31,366 bases of DNA from JAGLQQ01 sp043806135 (GCA_043806135.1 JAZDHG010000006.1:1-31366), one strand, 5' to 3'; numbered from the stretch's first letter, positions 1 to 7,805 are shown. Made by a program: numbers and translations. The notes: generated by a model not told the origin, from the sequence alone.

Positions 1-35
1 GCTATAGAAAACTATTCAACTTAATTAAGGAATGA

Positions 36-80
36 CCCAAAAAAAAGCTAACCAATAAACCAGAAACTTCTTTTTTTGGG
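36..80 (-). other. Stem-loop spanning the end of the feo operon
   Basis: A perfect 10-base inverted repeat pairs 36-45 (CCCAAAAAAA) with 71-80 (TTTTTTTGGG) around a 25-base loop. A second pair, TGACCCA type, lies at 33-39 and 82-88. The hairpin overlaps the stop codon of the last feo-operon gene, and the minus-strand 3' arm is a run of eight T. It could end transcription, but the stem is mostly A-T and no U-tract follows it, so this is a weak call. Confidence 0.3.
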
Positions 81-647
81 CTGGGTCATATCCTTGATCA
101 TTAATCCGGAATTTGTAACATAAACATGAAATTTTTTCCCGGCCTCAAAACGCACAAAGGCACTATTGCCGTAAACAGCCTCTATAAACGGTATCAGCTT
201 TTGAAATTTATAAAGCACTTCCCAGATCTTGTCCGGGCTGGATAAAGCATAGACGATCCTGGGCATGGTCTTTTCCTTTTCAATATCAAGGTATCGTCCG
301 CTGAGACGCTCCAGCTGAAAATAGCTCCTGGCTCCCGTAATGCCAAAAAAAGATTTCCATTGCACAATCCTGCTTTCAATAACCCATTCATCAGCGTTAA
401 ACAAAAATGTTCTTTTCTGAGCTTCTTTGGATCCCGGGAAAAACTCAACATTGAGAACAGGTCCGGAAGACTTTTTTAAATGCTCGCATTCGACGATCGC
501 AACCAGACGCCGGTCGCTGAAAAATCTATAAGAAGATAAATGAAACCTGGCAATAAACAGACCGCTTACGATTAAAAGCACAAACACCACAAATAATATA
601 CTTATGATCTTCCCCAATGAAAAAATTTTAAATATTTTTTTTCTCAT
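48..647 (-). CDS. Hypothetical membrane-anchored protein downstream of feoB
   Basis: I do not recognise this 199-residue protein. It has a basic N-terminus (MRKKIFKIF), one strong hydrophobic segment at about residues 14-36, and then a mixed soluble region of about 160 residues. This predicts a single-pass inner-membrane protein whose bulk faces the periplasm. It has no cysteines beyond one near residue 54 and no metal-binding or catalytic motif that I can name. It starts 12 bases after the feoB stop, so it is probably the third gene of the feo operon. It does not resemble FeoC, which is a small cytoplasmic winged-helix protein. A link to iron uptake is inferred from position only. The ORF is intact and its codon use looks like that of its neighbours. 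Confidence 0.7.
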   Translation of the reverse strand: MRKKIFKIFSLGKIISILFVVFVLLIVSGLFIARFHLSSYRFFSDRRLVAIVECEHLKKSSGPVLNVEFFPGSKEAQKRTFLFNADEWVIESRIVQWKSFFGITGARSYFQLERLSGRYLDIEKEKTMPRIVYALSSPDKIWEVLYKFQKLIPFIEAVYGNSAFVRFEAGKKFHVYVTNSGLMIKDMTQPKKRSFWFIG

Positions 648-659
648 ACCCTTGACTTT

Positions 660-2390
660 CTATAACAACGCGTTTAGTATGCCGCCGACAAAAATTGTAA
701 TTGCCGCCAGGATCAGTGCCGCCTGAATTAAGCGTTTCGTTCCCAGCTCTTTCAAAAAAATAACAAAAGTCGCTATGCAGGGGAATGAAATGGAAAGCAC
801 GACACATGCAACAACCAGCTGTTTTATAGTTAAATTTAAAGGGATCAGCATTCCCGCGGCAATATCCTTACGCAGTAACCCGACAATCAGCACCCATATT
901 GCCTCCTTAGGCAAACCGAAAACAAAGCTTAAAACAGGCCCGAAAATTCCTGAGATAAATTCAAATATGCGCATCTGCTGCAGTATATTAATAATCAGGA
1001 CACTGGCTAAGACCACCGGCATTGCTTCGATAATAAAACCCCTGATCCTGTAAAAAACCTTTTTAAACACCATCTTCAATGATGGCAAACGGTACGGAGG
1101 GATTTCAAGGAATAATTCCGGGCTGTAGCCTTTTAAAAAATAATTCATTGCCGCCCCCAGAAAAAGCCATACTATAAAAAGCACTCCGTATACAAGCGCA
1201 ACATAACTGCCGCCAAATTTTCCTAAAATTCCCACGATCATTGCCTGTAATGCGGCACAGGGCACACCTATAGAAATGAGGGTGGAAGCAATAAAGCGTT
1301 CTCTTTTACTTTCCAGAATTCTTGTACCTAAAATCCCCGGGACATTGCATCCGAATCCCAATAAAACCGGAATGATGGCAAAACCATGCAAGCCCAATTT
1401 ATGCATAATATTATCAAGCAAAAGCGCACGCCTTGGGATATAACCGCTGTCTTCAAGAAAACTCAAGAGCAGATAAAATGCCAGTACATACGGCAGCACC
1501 ATTACTAGTTCAACATAAGGCGCTGTTGTCAATACCCCCATTGACTGCTGAAAATCTATTTTTCCGTCAATTATATGCCCGATCAGGATATTATGAATAA
1601 AACCTTCCGCTCCCAAAAATGTGCTCAAATACTCAAGCAGCGGTAAATCCAGATAGTTAAAAAACGGATCAAGCACATAATTGATCAACCCTTCGCTGAT
1701 AAAACGCACAAATTTGAAACTGGCAAATACCGCCCCGGCAGCGATAACAAAACCCCACCCGTGATTAACAGATGCGTCTTCCAGAATTTCAAGAAAGGTG
1801 TGATGTCTGTGGCTAAGCTGCTGAATTCTGTCAACAATTGTTCCGATCTCGATCCAACGCTGTTGATGCGTACGGGCTTTAACATTGCCTGGTTTTGCCT
1901 TGCCAATATTTTCTTTTAATTGCTTTATGCCGATACCGGTAATCCCGCTGGTAAGGGTAACCTTTACTCCCAGCAGTTTTTCAAGCTCTTTCTCGTTAAT
2001 CGAAATCCCCCGGTGCTTAAGTTCATCGGCCATGTTCAAAGCGATGATAAGGGGGTGTTTTGTCTCCAGAAGTTCCATCGTAAGATAGAGATTGCGCTCA
2101 AGGTTTGTGGCATCCACAACATTAATAACCATGTCAACATCGGTAAGCATCTTCACGGCTACTTCTTCCGCAGGAGCGCTTGGTTCAAGGCTGTATGTAC
2201 CGGGAAGATCGACCATTTCCAGCTGATCGCCTTCAAGCGTAACTTTGCCTTTTAAGAATTCCACGGTTGTACCCGGATAATTGGATGCAAGCACGCGTAC
2301 CCCGGTCAGGCGTGAAAATAAAACACTTTTACCTACATTGGGATTGCCGATAAGAGCAATCTTTTTTACTTTTTGTTCGGAATTACCCAT
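660..2390 (-). CDS. feoB: Ferrous iron transport protein B (FeoB), compact form
   Basis: This is a GTP-dependent ferrous iron permease of the inner membrane. The N-terminal G domain shows G1 GNPNVGKS (about residues 16-23), a G2-type NYPGTT, G3 DLPG and G4 NMAD. The membrane part carries LEDSGYIPRRALLLD, GFGCNVPGILGTR with ESKRER, and a second gate region with SFPCIAT. At 576 residues it is shorter than the usual 650-770. The segment after GFGCNVP reads GVPCAALQAM where many FeoBs have a CSARLP-type motif, so it belongs to a variant subgroup. The ATG lies inside the end of feoA (25-base overlap) with no strong ribosome site, which suggests translational coupling to feoA. Confidence 0.95.
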   Translation of the reverse strand: MGNSEQKVKKIALIGNPNVGKSVLFSRLTGVRVLASNYPGTTVEFLKGKVTLEGDQLEMVDLPGTYSLEPSAPAEEVAVKMLTDVDMVINVVDATNLERNLYLTMELLETKHPLIIALNMADELKHRGISINEKELEKLLGVKVTLTSGITGIGIKQLKENIGKAKPGNVKARTHQQRWIEIGTIVDRIQQLSHRHHTFLEILEDASVNHGWGFVIAAGAVFASFKFVRFISEGLINYVLDPFFNYLDLPLLEYLSTFLGAEGFIHNILIGHIIDGKIDFQQSMGVLTTAPYVELVMVLPYVLAFYLLLSFLEDSGYIPRRALLLDNIMHKLGLHGFAIIPVLLGFGCNVPGILGTRILESKRERFIASTLISIGVPCAALQAMIVGILGKFGGSYVALVYGVLFIVWLFLGAAMNYFLKGYSPELFLEIPPYRLPSLKMVFKKVFYRIRGFIIEAMPVVLASVLIINILQQMRIFEFISGIFGPVLSFVFGLPKEAIWVLIVGLLRKDIAAGMLIPLNLTIKQLVVACVVLSISFPCIATFVIFLKELGTKRLIQAALILAAITIFVGGILNALL

Positions 2391-2605
2391 ACTTTTGCAG
2401 CCATCCCGTATCCCAGTGCAACCACTGTCCGTCCGACTTTTATCGCCACAGGGCCGCGCATAACAAATGCACTAAGCTTAGTAACATGCTTGCCGACATT
2501 GATACCCATTACCGCCAGTCGTTTTTCAAAAATACTTCCGCCCTCAATATCAACAATAGTTCCTGTTTCCCTTGCTTTCATCTTAACCAGACTCGTTCTT
2601 TTCAT
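2366..2605 (-). CDS. feoA: Ferrous iron transport protein A (FeoA)
   Basis: This 79-residue protein has the SH3-like FeoA fold pattern: a basic start, AxETGTIVDIEGG, the RLAVMGINVGKHV turn, and the GPVAIKVGRTVVALG strand pair. FeoA is a small cytoplasmic partner that modulates FeoB. The length is normal for the family. It is the first gene of the feoA-feoB-unknown operon. The ATG at 2603-2605 has an AGGA at 2611-2614 at good spacing. That same AGGA sits just downstream of a TATAAT box, so the transcript may be nearly leaderless (see the promoter entry). Confidence 0.93.
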   Translation of the reverse strand: MKRTSLVKMKARETGTIVDIEGGSIFEKRLAVMGINVGKHVTKLSAFVMRGPVAIKVGRTVVALGYGMAAKVWVIPNKK

Positions 2606-2614
2606 AATGTTCCT

Positions 2615-2643
2615 ATTATATTGTATTGCAAATTTGTTTGCAA
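2615..2643 (-). promoter_or_regulatory. feoA promoter with an overlapping operator palindrome
   Basis: On the minus strand, TTGCAA (2638-2643) and a perfect TATAAT (2615-2620) are 17 bases apart, a good sigma70-type promoter. An 18-base palindrome, TTGCAAA-N4-TTTGCAA (2626-2643), covers the -35 box and half of the spacer. A dimeric repressor there would block RNA polymerase. A Fur- or DtxR-family iron regulator is the natural candidate, by inference from the feo genes. The -10 box ends only 9 bases before the feoA ATG, so the leader would be very short. Confidence 0.6.
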
Positions 2644-2723
2644 CAAAATCAACATTCTCTTCACAGCTGTCCGCATATTTTTAAAAGAAAACATTCTCGT
2701 GAACAAGTGCTGTAAAATTATTT

Positions 2724-2768
2724 TGGCGGATTTACCCCGCCAAGGCGGGATCAGCTCGGAGTCCGCCA
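2724..2768. repeat. Nested GC-rich inverted repeat, copy 1
   Basis: The outer arms are TGGCGGA (2724-2730) and TCCGCCA (2762-2768). Inside lies the palindrome CCCGCCAAGGCGGG (2736-2749). Eighteen bases (2736-2753) recur exactly, in inverted orientation, at 6508-6525. The composition is far more GC-rich than the flanks, as expected of a short dispersed intergenic element that folds into a hairpin. Confidence 0.55.
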
Positions 2769-2971
2769 TAGCTTATCCACCTAAAATATTCTCCCCGGCG
2801 TCGGCGGAAAACAAAGTAATTTTCAGCGCCTGTTAACAAAGTTTATTTCGTGCATTTAATCATTATCTTTTTCTATCTGCACAATAAATTTTACCTTATA
2901 TTTCAGTTTTACGGCTAATATTCAAGCTATTACTTAAAAGAACCTTCGGACATTAGTACTTAATTTTAAGT

Positions 2972-5035
2972 TCAATAGAGCTTCTCTATCGTTATGTCTG
3001 TATAATAGAATTCCAGGATCTCCCGGAAATCAAATCCTCTTTGGGCCATTGTCGCTGCTCCCACCTGGCACATACCCACACCGTGCCCCCAGCCGCCCCC
3101 ATAGAACAAAAAGGACTCTGCTGCCCCATTTTTATCGAGTTTAACATCTATGTTAAACATAGCGCTGCGAAGATCACCCAGAAGTTCGCGGATATTAAGT
3201 TCTTTTTCAATAATATATTCTCCCTTACTGCCTTTTATCTTAATGCTGTGCACATGCGAGGAAGGATGTCTCTCTTTTATATTAATTGAGATCAGTCTGC
3301 CGATATCCTTTTTTTTATTTATTAATTCTTCCAACTGACCCCTTGTGTATAATCTTTGCCAGCGGAAATTACTTTTGCGCGAAAATGCCTTGTTATTGCA
3401 AAATACGCTGACCCGATCTGATCCAAGCCAGTCTTCAAGCTCCAGAGCAGACAAAGGGAAAAAGAATCCTGTCGGCAGCAATGAATCCTGTTTGTGCATT
3501 AAATATGGCACCGCAATACGTTCACCGAAAATATTGCCCTGCGTATGCCCTCCGCAGCTGTTGCTGTATACGGCATCGATAGGCTTTCCATTATAAACAG
3601 CAACCAGACCGGTTGTGGAATCTACAGCCGCATTAGTTACTTCTGTTTCTACTTTAGCCCCGTTATAAGCCTGGCAATGAACTCCTGAGCAGAAATCATA
3701 TCCCTGCTCCTTGTGCCGGTTTATTTTTCTATATGCTTCACTGCGCGCAGCAATCGCCTGGGCTCTCAGGGCTTCCTGAGGCCAGGAACTCGGCATTTCA
3801 CTCGGCAGAACTCCGCAAAGATATTCCTCCATGTTAAGTGAATTAACTATATTAAGATAACCCTCTGGCGAGGGATTAATCTCAAGTTTTCCCCTGTATA
3901 CTCTGTCACTTTTACTGGCCCAGTACTGCCCTTTACCCGCCTCTACGTCAAAAATCAGTATCGTTGACCGGGGATCATCATGCGCTATGGAAATACCTTT
4001 CTTGAAATCAAGGATATTTTTGTCTTCTTCTAAAAAAGCAATGCCCTCTTTTTGCTGCTCAAGAGCGTAAAGTTTATCCTTTTGTCCCCGGAAAAGAACT
4101 TGTTTGGAATCAATATCTTCAATGAAAAAATCCGCGCCGGTTTTCAAACGCAGCCGCTTAACATCACCTATATGCACTCTTACAACCGGAGCATCGGGTG
4201 CTTTTTTCAAAGCTACTTTTTGAGCAAAAGAACCTATTATCCTGCTGAGTTCTTTTTGCTGTAATTTTTCTCCCAATTCTTTGCCTGATATCCTATGAAT
4301 TTCACTGATATATTGCTTTGCCTGTACATTGTCCGGGTCCACGGCCTGAACCTTTCTGGAAGCACTCAGGGCCTGCTCATAGCGTCTTTGATTAAAATAT
4401 ACAGACATCAAAGCCGGATATACATCTTTAATGCTTGGATCCAGCTTTTCTGTTTTTTCTAATTCCTCCTGTGCTTCATTCCACATCTTGTTTTTTATAT
4501 ATATATTCGCCAAACACAAATGAGCAATAGCAAATTCTTTGTCAAGTACAACTGCCTGCCGGTAAGCATCTACCGCTTTTTGCATTTCTTTTTTAACTTC
4601 AAAACATTGTCCCAGCCAAAAATGAACACCCGCGTCCTTTGTTCCCATTTTCAGGGCTTTATTAAAACAGCTTATCGCTTCATCCGGCATTGAATCAAGA
4701 AAGTAAACCTCACCCAGATTCTTAAACAAAATCACGCTTTCACCATTCTTAAGCAATTGCATGTATAATTCTGCTGCTTTTTTATAAAAACGCATATTCT
4801 TGTAGATGAGCGCTATATTCAAAACCGTCATCTTATCCCCGGGCTTTATCTTTTGTGCCTGTGTATACTCTTTGATAGCCTGCTCATATTCACCGAGGTT
4901 AAAAAAAACTCTCGCACGGTACAAATGCGTGAGGTAAACTTCCGAATCCTGAGCCCAGGTTTTGTCAAACTGTAAAAAAAATAGGCACAGAAATATAAGC
5001 ATCATAACTATTTGTTTTTTGATTGTTTTTTTCAT
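2972..5035 (-). CDS. TPR repeat protein with C-terminal SpoIID/LytB domain
   Basis: This is a secreted or membrane-anchored 687-residue protein. Residues 1-29 look like a signal peptide (hydrophobic 9-21, TWAQ cleavage region). Residues about 32-245 hold some six TPR units (for example LGEYEQAIKEYTQAQKIKPG and MQKAVDAYRQAVVLD). Residues about 285-687 are a SpoIID/LytB domain. They include CGVLPSEMP with the likely catalytic Glu413, the EALRAQAIAARSEA helix, SNSCGGHTQ, and the terminal GWGHGVGMCQVGA. SpoIID proteins are lytic transglycosylases that cut denuded peptidoglycan. Relatives without sporulation are thought to act in cell division or wall turnover. The TPR part probably binds partner proteins. 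There is no clear ribosome site before the ATG, and an inverted repeat lies 15-54 bases upstream. Confidence 0.88.
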   Translation of the reverse strand: MKKTIKKQIVMMLIFLCLFFLQFDKTWAQDSEVYLTHLYRARVFFNLGEYEQAIKEYTQAQKIKPGDKMTVLNIALIYKNMRFYKKAAELYMQLLKNGESVILFKNLGEVYFLDSMPDEAISCFNKALKMGTKDAGVHFWLGQCFEVKKEMQKAVDAYRQAVVLDKEFAIAHLCLANIYIKNKMWNEAQEELEKTEKLDPSIKDVYPALMSVYFNQRRYEQALSASRKVQAVDPDNVQAKQYISEIHRISGKELGEKLQQKELSRIIGSFAQKVALKKAPDAPVVRVHIGDVKRLRLKTGADFFIEDIDSKQVLFRGQKDKLYALEQQKEGIAFLEEDKNILDFKKGISIAHDDPRSTILIFDVEAGKGQYWASKSDRVYRGKLEINPSPEGYLNIVNSLNMEEYLCGVLPSEMPSSWPQEALRAQAIAARSEAYRKINRHKEQGYDFCSGVHCQAYNGAKVETEVTNAAVDSTTGLVAVYNGKPIDAVYSNSCGGHTQGNIFGERIAVPYLMHKQDSLLPTGFFFPLSALELEDWLGSDRVSVFCNNKAFSRKSNFRWQRLYTRGQLEELINKKKDIGRLISINIKERHPSSHVHSIKIKGSKGEYIIEKELNIRELLGDLRSAMFNIDVKLDKNGAAESFLFYGGGWGHGVGMCQVGAATMAQRGFDFREILEFYYTDITIEKLY

Positions 5036-5049
5036 TTTATTGATATCGC

Positions 5050-5089
5050 AATGGAATGAGTATCCTTAAAAAAAAGTTTTCATTCCATT
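5050..5089. promoter_or_regulatory. Perfect 10-base inverted repeat upstream of the spoIID-like gene
   Basis: AATGGAATGA (5050-5059) and TCATTCCATT (5080-5089) are exact inverted copies separated by 20 bases. The arms are 30 bases centre to centre, close to three helical turns. The element sits between the PAS gene and the SpoIID-like gene, just before the latter's start. It could be an operator or an RNA hairpin covering the start region. On the plus strand it is followed by Ts, but no plus-strand gene is there to terminate. Confidence 0.4.
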
Positions 5090-5117
5090 TTTAGAAAAGC
5101 ATTTTTTAATTAAAACA

Positions 5118-5792
5118 TTAAGTGCTTCGAAAAATACAGAGAATTGAATTCAACTTTTCATCTTTGTCTTTTATGGAAAACATTTTCAGGCTTACAACCG
5201 CTTTTGCCTTTAATATAGGCAGAAACAGCTCCAAATCAGCAGAAATAGTGTTCACACGTCTTTCAAGAATATCATGATACATCTTTCTAAATTCGGCATT
5301 CGCCTCTAGCTTTATCACTGAATCAACACTTAGTTCATCTTGCGATATGCCGAATATTTCCTGAGCGGCCTTGTTTATCTTAATCCGGCTGGAGTTAATA
5401 TCCAAAAGCATAATACCGTTTTGGATATTGCGGTTTAATGTTAAAAGCAGTCTGTTTATCGTATCTACCCTATGTTCCCTCAGAACATCGAATTCGTTAA
5501 TCCGGTCTATAGCCTTATTGAATTTTTCCGCCAGAGCCGAAAACTCATCTTTACCTTGCATAGAGATGCCGGTGTGAAAATTATTTTCCAAGATATGTCT
5601 TAAAGCAAGCTCAAGTTTTTTCTTGAAAATTATAAAACGGTCCAGGATAACAAGCGCTACAACTATGCCGATACCGACTAAAAGCACAAAACTATCCTTA
5701 TAGAAAGACGGCATATGCTCACTTCCCACAAACCATATCGTCAAAAATATCGCAACCAGAATGCCGAATAATATATTTATCTCTCTTTTCAT
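5118..5792 (-). CDS. Membrane protein with HAMP and PAS domains, no output domain
   Basis: This 224-residue protein has two membrane segments, about residues 5-22 and 34-55, with a very short external loop between them. A HAMP-like helical linker follows (about 55-110; KKKLELALRHILE, DEFSALAEKFNKAI). A PAS domain follows at about 118-224, with NGIMLLDINSSRIKINKAAQEIFG as its opening strands. It has no histidine kinase, GGDEF or methyl-acceptor region, so signalling would need a partner protein. It starts 10 bases after the trkA-like gene with a clear ribosome site (AAGGA, spacer 7), so the two are probably co-translated. A role in sensing linked to potassium or membrane state is inferred from that pairing. 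Confidence 0.8.
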   Translation of the reverse strand: MKREINILFGILVAIFLTIWFVGSEHMPSFYKDSFVLLVGIGIVVALVILDRFIIFKKKLELALRHILENNFHTGISMQGKDEFSALAEKFNKAIDRINEFDVLREHRVDTINRLLLTLNRNIQNGIMLLDINSSRIKINKAAQEIFGISQDELSVDSVIKLEANAEFRKMYHDILERRVNTISADLELFLPILKAKAVVSLKMFSIKDKDEKLNSILCIFRST

Positions 5793-5802
5793 GCTTATAT
5801 CC

Positions 5803-6492
5803 TTAATTATGCTTGGTTAGCAAAGTTATGCTTTCCTGTTTACCGACTACGATCAGGCAATCGCCTTCTTCAAGTATGTCCTCAGCTTGCGGCAGGTCAT
5901 TTATTTCTTCGTTTAATATGCGCTGTCCCCGTTCATCAATAGCGGCAGTTTGCTTCTTTATCGCCACAACGTTAACATCATAGCGCTTTCTAAGGTTAAG
6001 ATCCTTAAGAGAGCGCCCCAAAAAATCCTTAGGAATTCTTATCTCAGCCATGGTATGCCCGGAAGACAGATTCATACATGCCTGTATATTGGGACTGGTA
6101 AGGCTTTTCCCCACAGCTTCTCCCATCTCCTTTTCCAGGTTTATGATCTTGGTAATATCAAGGGCTTTAAGTATCTCTTCCTGCAGCGGGTTAACCGAAC
6201 GCCCGTAAATATTTTTTATCCCCATTTTTTTAAGCAAAGTAATTGTCAGTAGGTTAGCCTCAACATTTTCACCGATACAGACTATCGCCGCATCAACCTG
6301 TTCAAGCCCTATAGACCGCAGCGCCTTTTCATCTGTAGCATCTAAAGCAACCGCTACGGCCACATAATCCTTGATATTCTCAACTTTTTCTTTATCAGAA
6401 TCAATAGCAAGAACCTCTACGCCCTGATCAGTTAAAGTCTTAGCTACTGTTGATCCAAAACTGCCCAATCCAAAAACAGCAATTTGACGCAT
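5803..6492 (-). CDS. Potassium uptake regulator with RCK domain (TrkA/KtrA family)
   Basis: At 229 residues this is a single RCK_N plus RCK_C protein. The N-terminal Rossmann fold opens with FGLGSFGSTVAKTL (residues 5-18), followed by the acidic end of strand 2 (AIDSDKEKVE) and DATDEKALRSIG. The TrkA_C domain occupies about residues 135-222. Length and layout match KtrA/KtrC rather than the doubled E. coli TrkA. Such proteins form cytoplasmic octameric rings that gate the KtrB/TrkH ion-conducting subunit in response to nucleotides or c-di-AMP. No TrkH/KtrB gene is in this window. The ATG has a strong site (AAGGAGG, spacer 6). The PAS-domain gene follows after 10 bases. Confidence 0.9.
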   Translation of the reverse strand: MRQIAVFGLGSFGSTVAKTLTDQGVEVLAIDSDKEKVENIKDYVAVAVALDATDEKALRSIGLEQVDAAIVCIGENVEANLLTITLLKKMGIKNIYGRSVNPLQEEILKALDITKIINLEKEMGEAVGKSLTSPNIQACMNLSSGHTMAEIRIPKDFLGRSLKDLNLRKRYDVNVVAIKKQTAAIDERGQRILNEEINDLPQAEDILEEGDCLIVVGKQESITLLTKHN

Positions 6493-6507
6493 ATCATTCC
6501 TCCTTAA

Positions 6508-6525
6508 TGATCCCGCCTTGGCGGG
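6508..6525. repeat. GC-rich palindromic repeat, copy 2
   Basis: TGATCCCGCCTTGGCGGG at 6508-6525 is the exact reverse complement of 2736-2753. It lies in the 143-base gap upstream of the trkA-like gene. Around it are other GC-rich fragments (CTCCGC, GAGGGCGGGG at 6575-6584), so the copy may be part of a longer degraded element. I see no convincing sigma70 promoter in this gap. Confidence 0.55.
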
Positions 6526-6598
6526 AGAATTAAACTCCGCTCTCTATGCCTCCCTTTTTGAATTTCCCTGTTTAGAGGGCGGGGTTAAGTTCAGATCA

Positions 6599-6631
6599 AT
6601 GGCTTAGCTCAGATAATATTCGCTAAACCAT
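6599..6631 (-). terminator. Stem-loop after the last gene of the 22-gene string
   Basis: In the minus-strand RNA the arms AUGGUUUAGC (6631-6622) and GCUAAGCCAU (6608-6599) form a 10-base-pair stem with one G-U pair and a 13-base loop. It begins 4 bases after the stop of the AhbC-like gene. No U-tract follows, so it may protect the 3' end of the RNA or mark a Rho-dependent end rather than act as an intrinsic terminator. Confidence 0.4.
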
Positions 6632-6635
6632 GTTT

Positions 6636-7805
6636 TCATTTGATCTCGTTTTCCGTTAAATAACAGCAGGGGTCTTCCTGCCACAAGTCATTATAGACAA
6701 CAAGCGCCCTGATCCTGCATCCGCCGCAATATGACTTATAACGGCAGCGCCCGCATTTTCCCAAAAGATTACTTGCTTTAGAACGCAGCCGGCAAAGAGA
6801 TTTATCTTCTTTGTTAAGCCATAGATTACTAAAATCTGTATTCCTTATATTGCCGGTCGCCTCCTGCTGCCAGAATTGGCAGGCAAACACATCACCTGTT
6901 GGAGAGATATCTGCAATTTTACTTCCGGCAGAACACCCCCCATGGAACTTTAGTAATTTTAAAACTTCCGCGGCAACCTGAGGTTTTCTCTTCTTCAGGT
7001 AATTATATATATAAATACCATCTGCATGGTTATCCACAGTAAGTATCTCAAAGTCATACTTCTTCTTGTTATATTCTAAAGCACGTTTGACCAAAAAAGC
7101 AACAACTTTACGCCGGGTCTTATTATCGATATCAATATCGGCAATGCCCTTGCCGCGTCCTGAGTATACCAGATGATACATGCAAAAACGCGGGATTTTC
7201 TCTCTTATGCATAGATCCAGTACAGACGCCAGATCAGGTGCATTAACCCTGGTTATGGTAAAACGTACCCCAGTCTTAAGACCGGCTTCCTGAGCATTAA
7301 TAATACCCTTTATCGCCATATCATATGCGCCTTTTATTTTACGAAATCTATCATGCAGGCTCTTCCCGCCGTCGATGCTCACACCCACATAGTCTATCTC
7401 TGCTCTCGCCAGCTTTTTGGCAAGTACCTTTGATATAAGCGTACCGTTTGTAGATATTCCCACTCTGATTTTTCTAGCCTTGGCATATTCGATCAACGGC
7501 AAAATATCTTTATGTACCAGCGGTTCACCTCCTGAGAAAAGCAAAACAGGAATATCTATTTTTGCTAAAGAATCGATCACTTTTTTGATCTGCGGGGTGC
7601 TAAGTTCATTTTTATAATTAATATTCTGCGATTCCAGATAACAATGCCGGCACTCCAGGTTACAACGCCGCGTTAAGTTAAAAACAACCAGAGGGCTTGA
7701 AGCGTTGCAGCTTATAAATAATGGATTTTTTCTCTTTTTGCTTACTGCTTTTAAAGCCGCCGACACTGTCGGCTTACTCCCCAGGAGTTTTGTAAAATTA
7801 ATCAT
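6636..7805 (-). CDS. ahbC: Radical SAM/SPASM protein, AhbC/NirJ-like heme pathway enzyme
   Basis: This 389-residue protein has the radical SAM cluster motif CNLECRHC at about residue 49, then FSGGEP and ISTNGT. The C-terminal SPASM-type cysteine region has CSAGSKIADISPTGDVFACQFW, CGRCRYKSYCGGC and a final CC. The internal YHLVYSGRG and VDNHADG motifs are as I recall from AhbC and NirJ proteins. AhbC removes two acetate side chains from 12,18-didecarboxysiroheme to give iron-coproporphyrin III; the related AhbD makes heme b from that. The gene overlaps the cobA-hemD gene by 4 bases (ATGA), and siroheme genes sit upstream, which supports this pathway. AhbA, AhbB and AhbD are not in the window. 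AhbC is preferred over AhbD or NirJ, but that choice is not certain from sequence alone. Confidence 0.72.
   Translation of the reverse strand: MINFTKLLGSKPTVSAALKAVSKKRKNPLFISCNASSPLVVFNLTRRCNLECRHCYLESQNINYKNELSTPQIKKVIDSLAKIDIPVLLFSGGEPLVHKDILPLIEYAKARKIRVGISTNGTLISKVLAKKLARAEIDYVGVSIDGGKSLHDRFRKIKGAYDMAIKGIINAQEAGLKTGVRFTITRVNAPDLASVLDLCIREKIPRFCMYHLVYSGRGKGIADIDIDNKTRRKVVAFLVKRALEYNKKKYDFEILTVDNHADGIYIYNYLKKRKPQVAAEVLKLLKFHGGCSAGSKIADISPTGDVFACQFWQQEATGNIRNTDFSNLWLNKEDKSLCRLRSKASNLLGKCGRCRYKSYCGGCRIRALVVYNDLWQEDPCCYLTENEIK

Larger units (their letters stand above)
2606..2971. other. Intergenic region between spoIID-like gene and feoA
   Basis: This is the only gap above 300 bases. Its left end holds the feo promoter and operator. 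The middle (2724-2768) holds a nested GC-rich inverted repeat that stands out from AT-rich surroundings. A further GC-rich patch, CCCCGGCGTCGGCGG, lies at 2793-2807. The rest is AT-rich, and I see no reading frame, RNA gene or clear intrinsic terminator for the upstream spoIID-like gene. Confidence 0.6.

Noticed and set aside
2486..2836. 116-codon plus-strand frame over feoA and the intergenic region
   Set aside because: It runs antisense through feoA and then through the GC-rich repeat; the translation looks random and there is no ribosome site.
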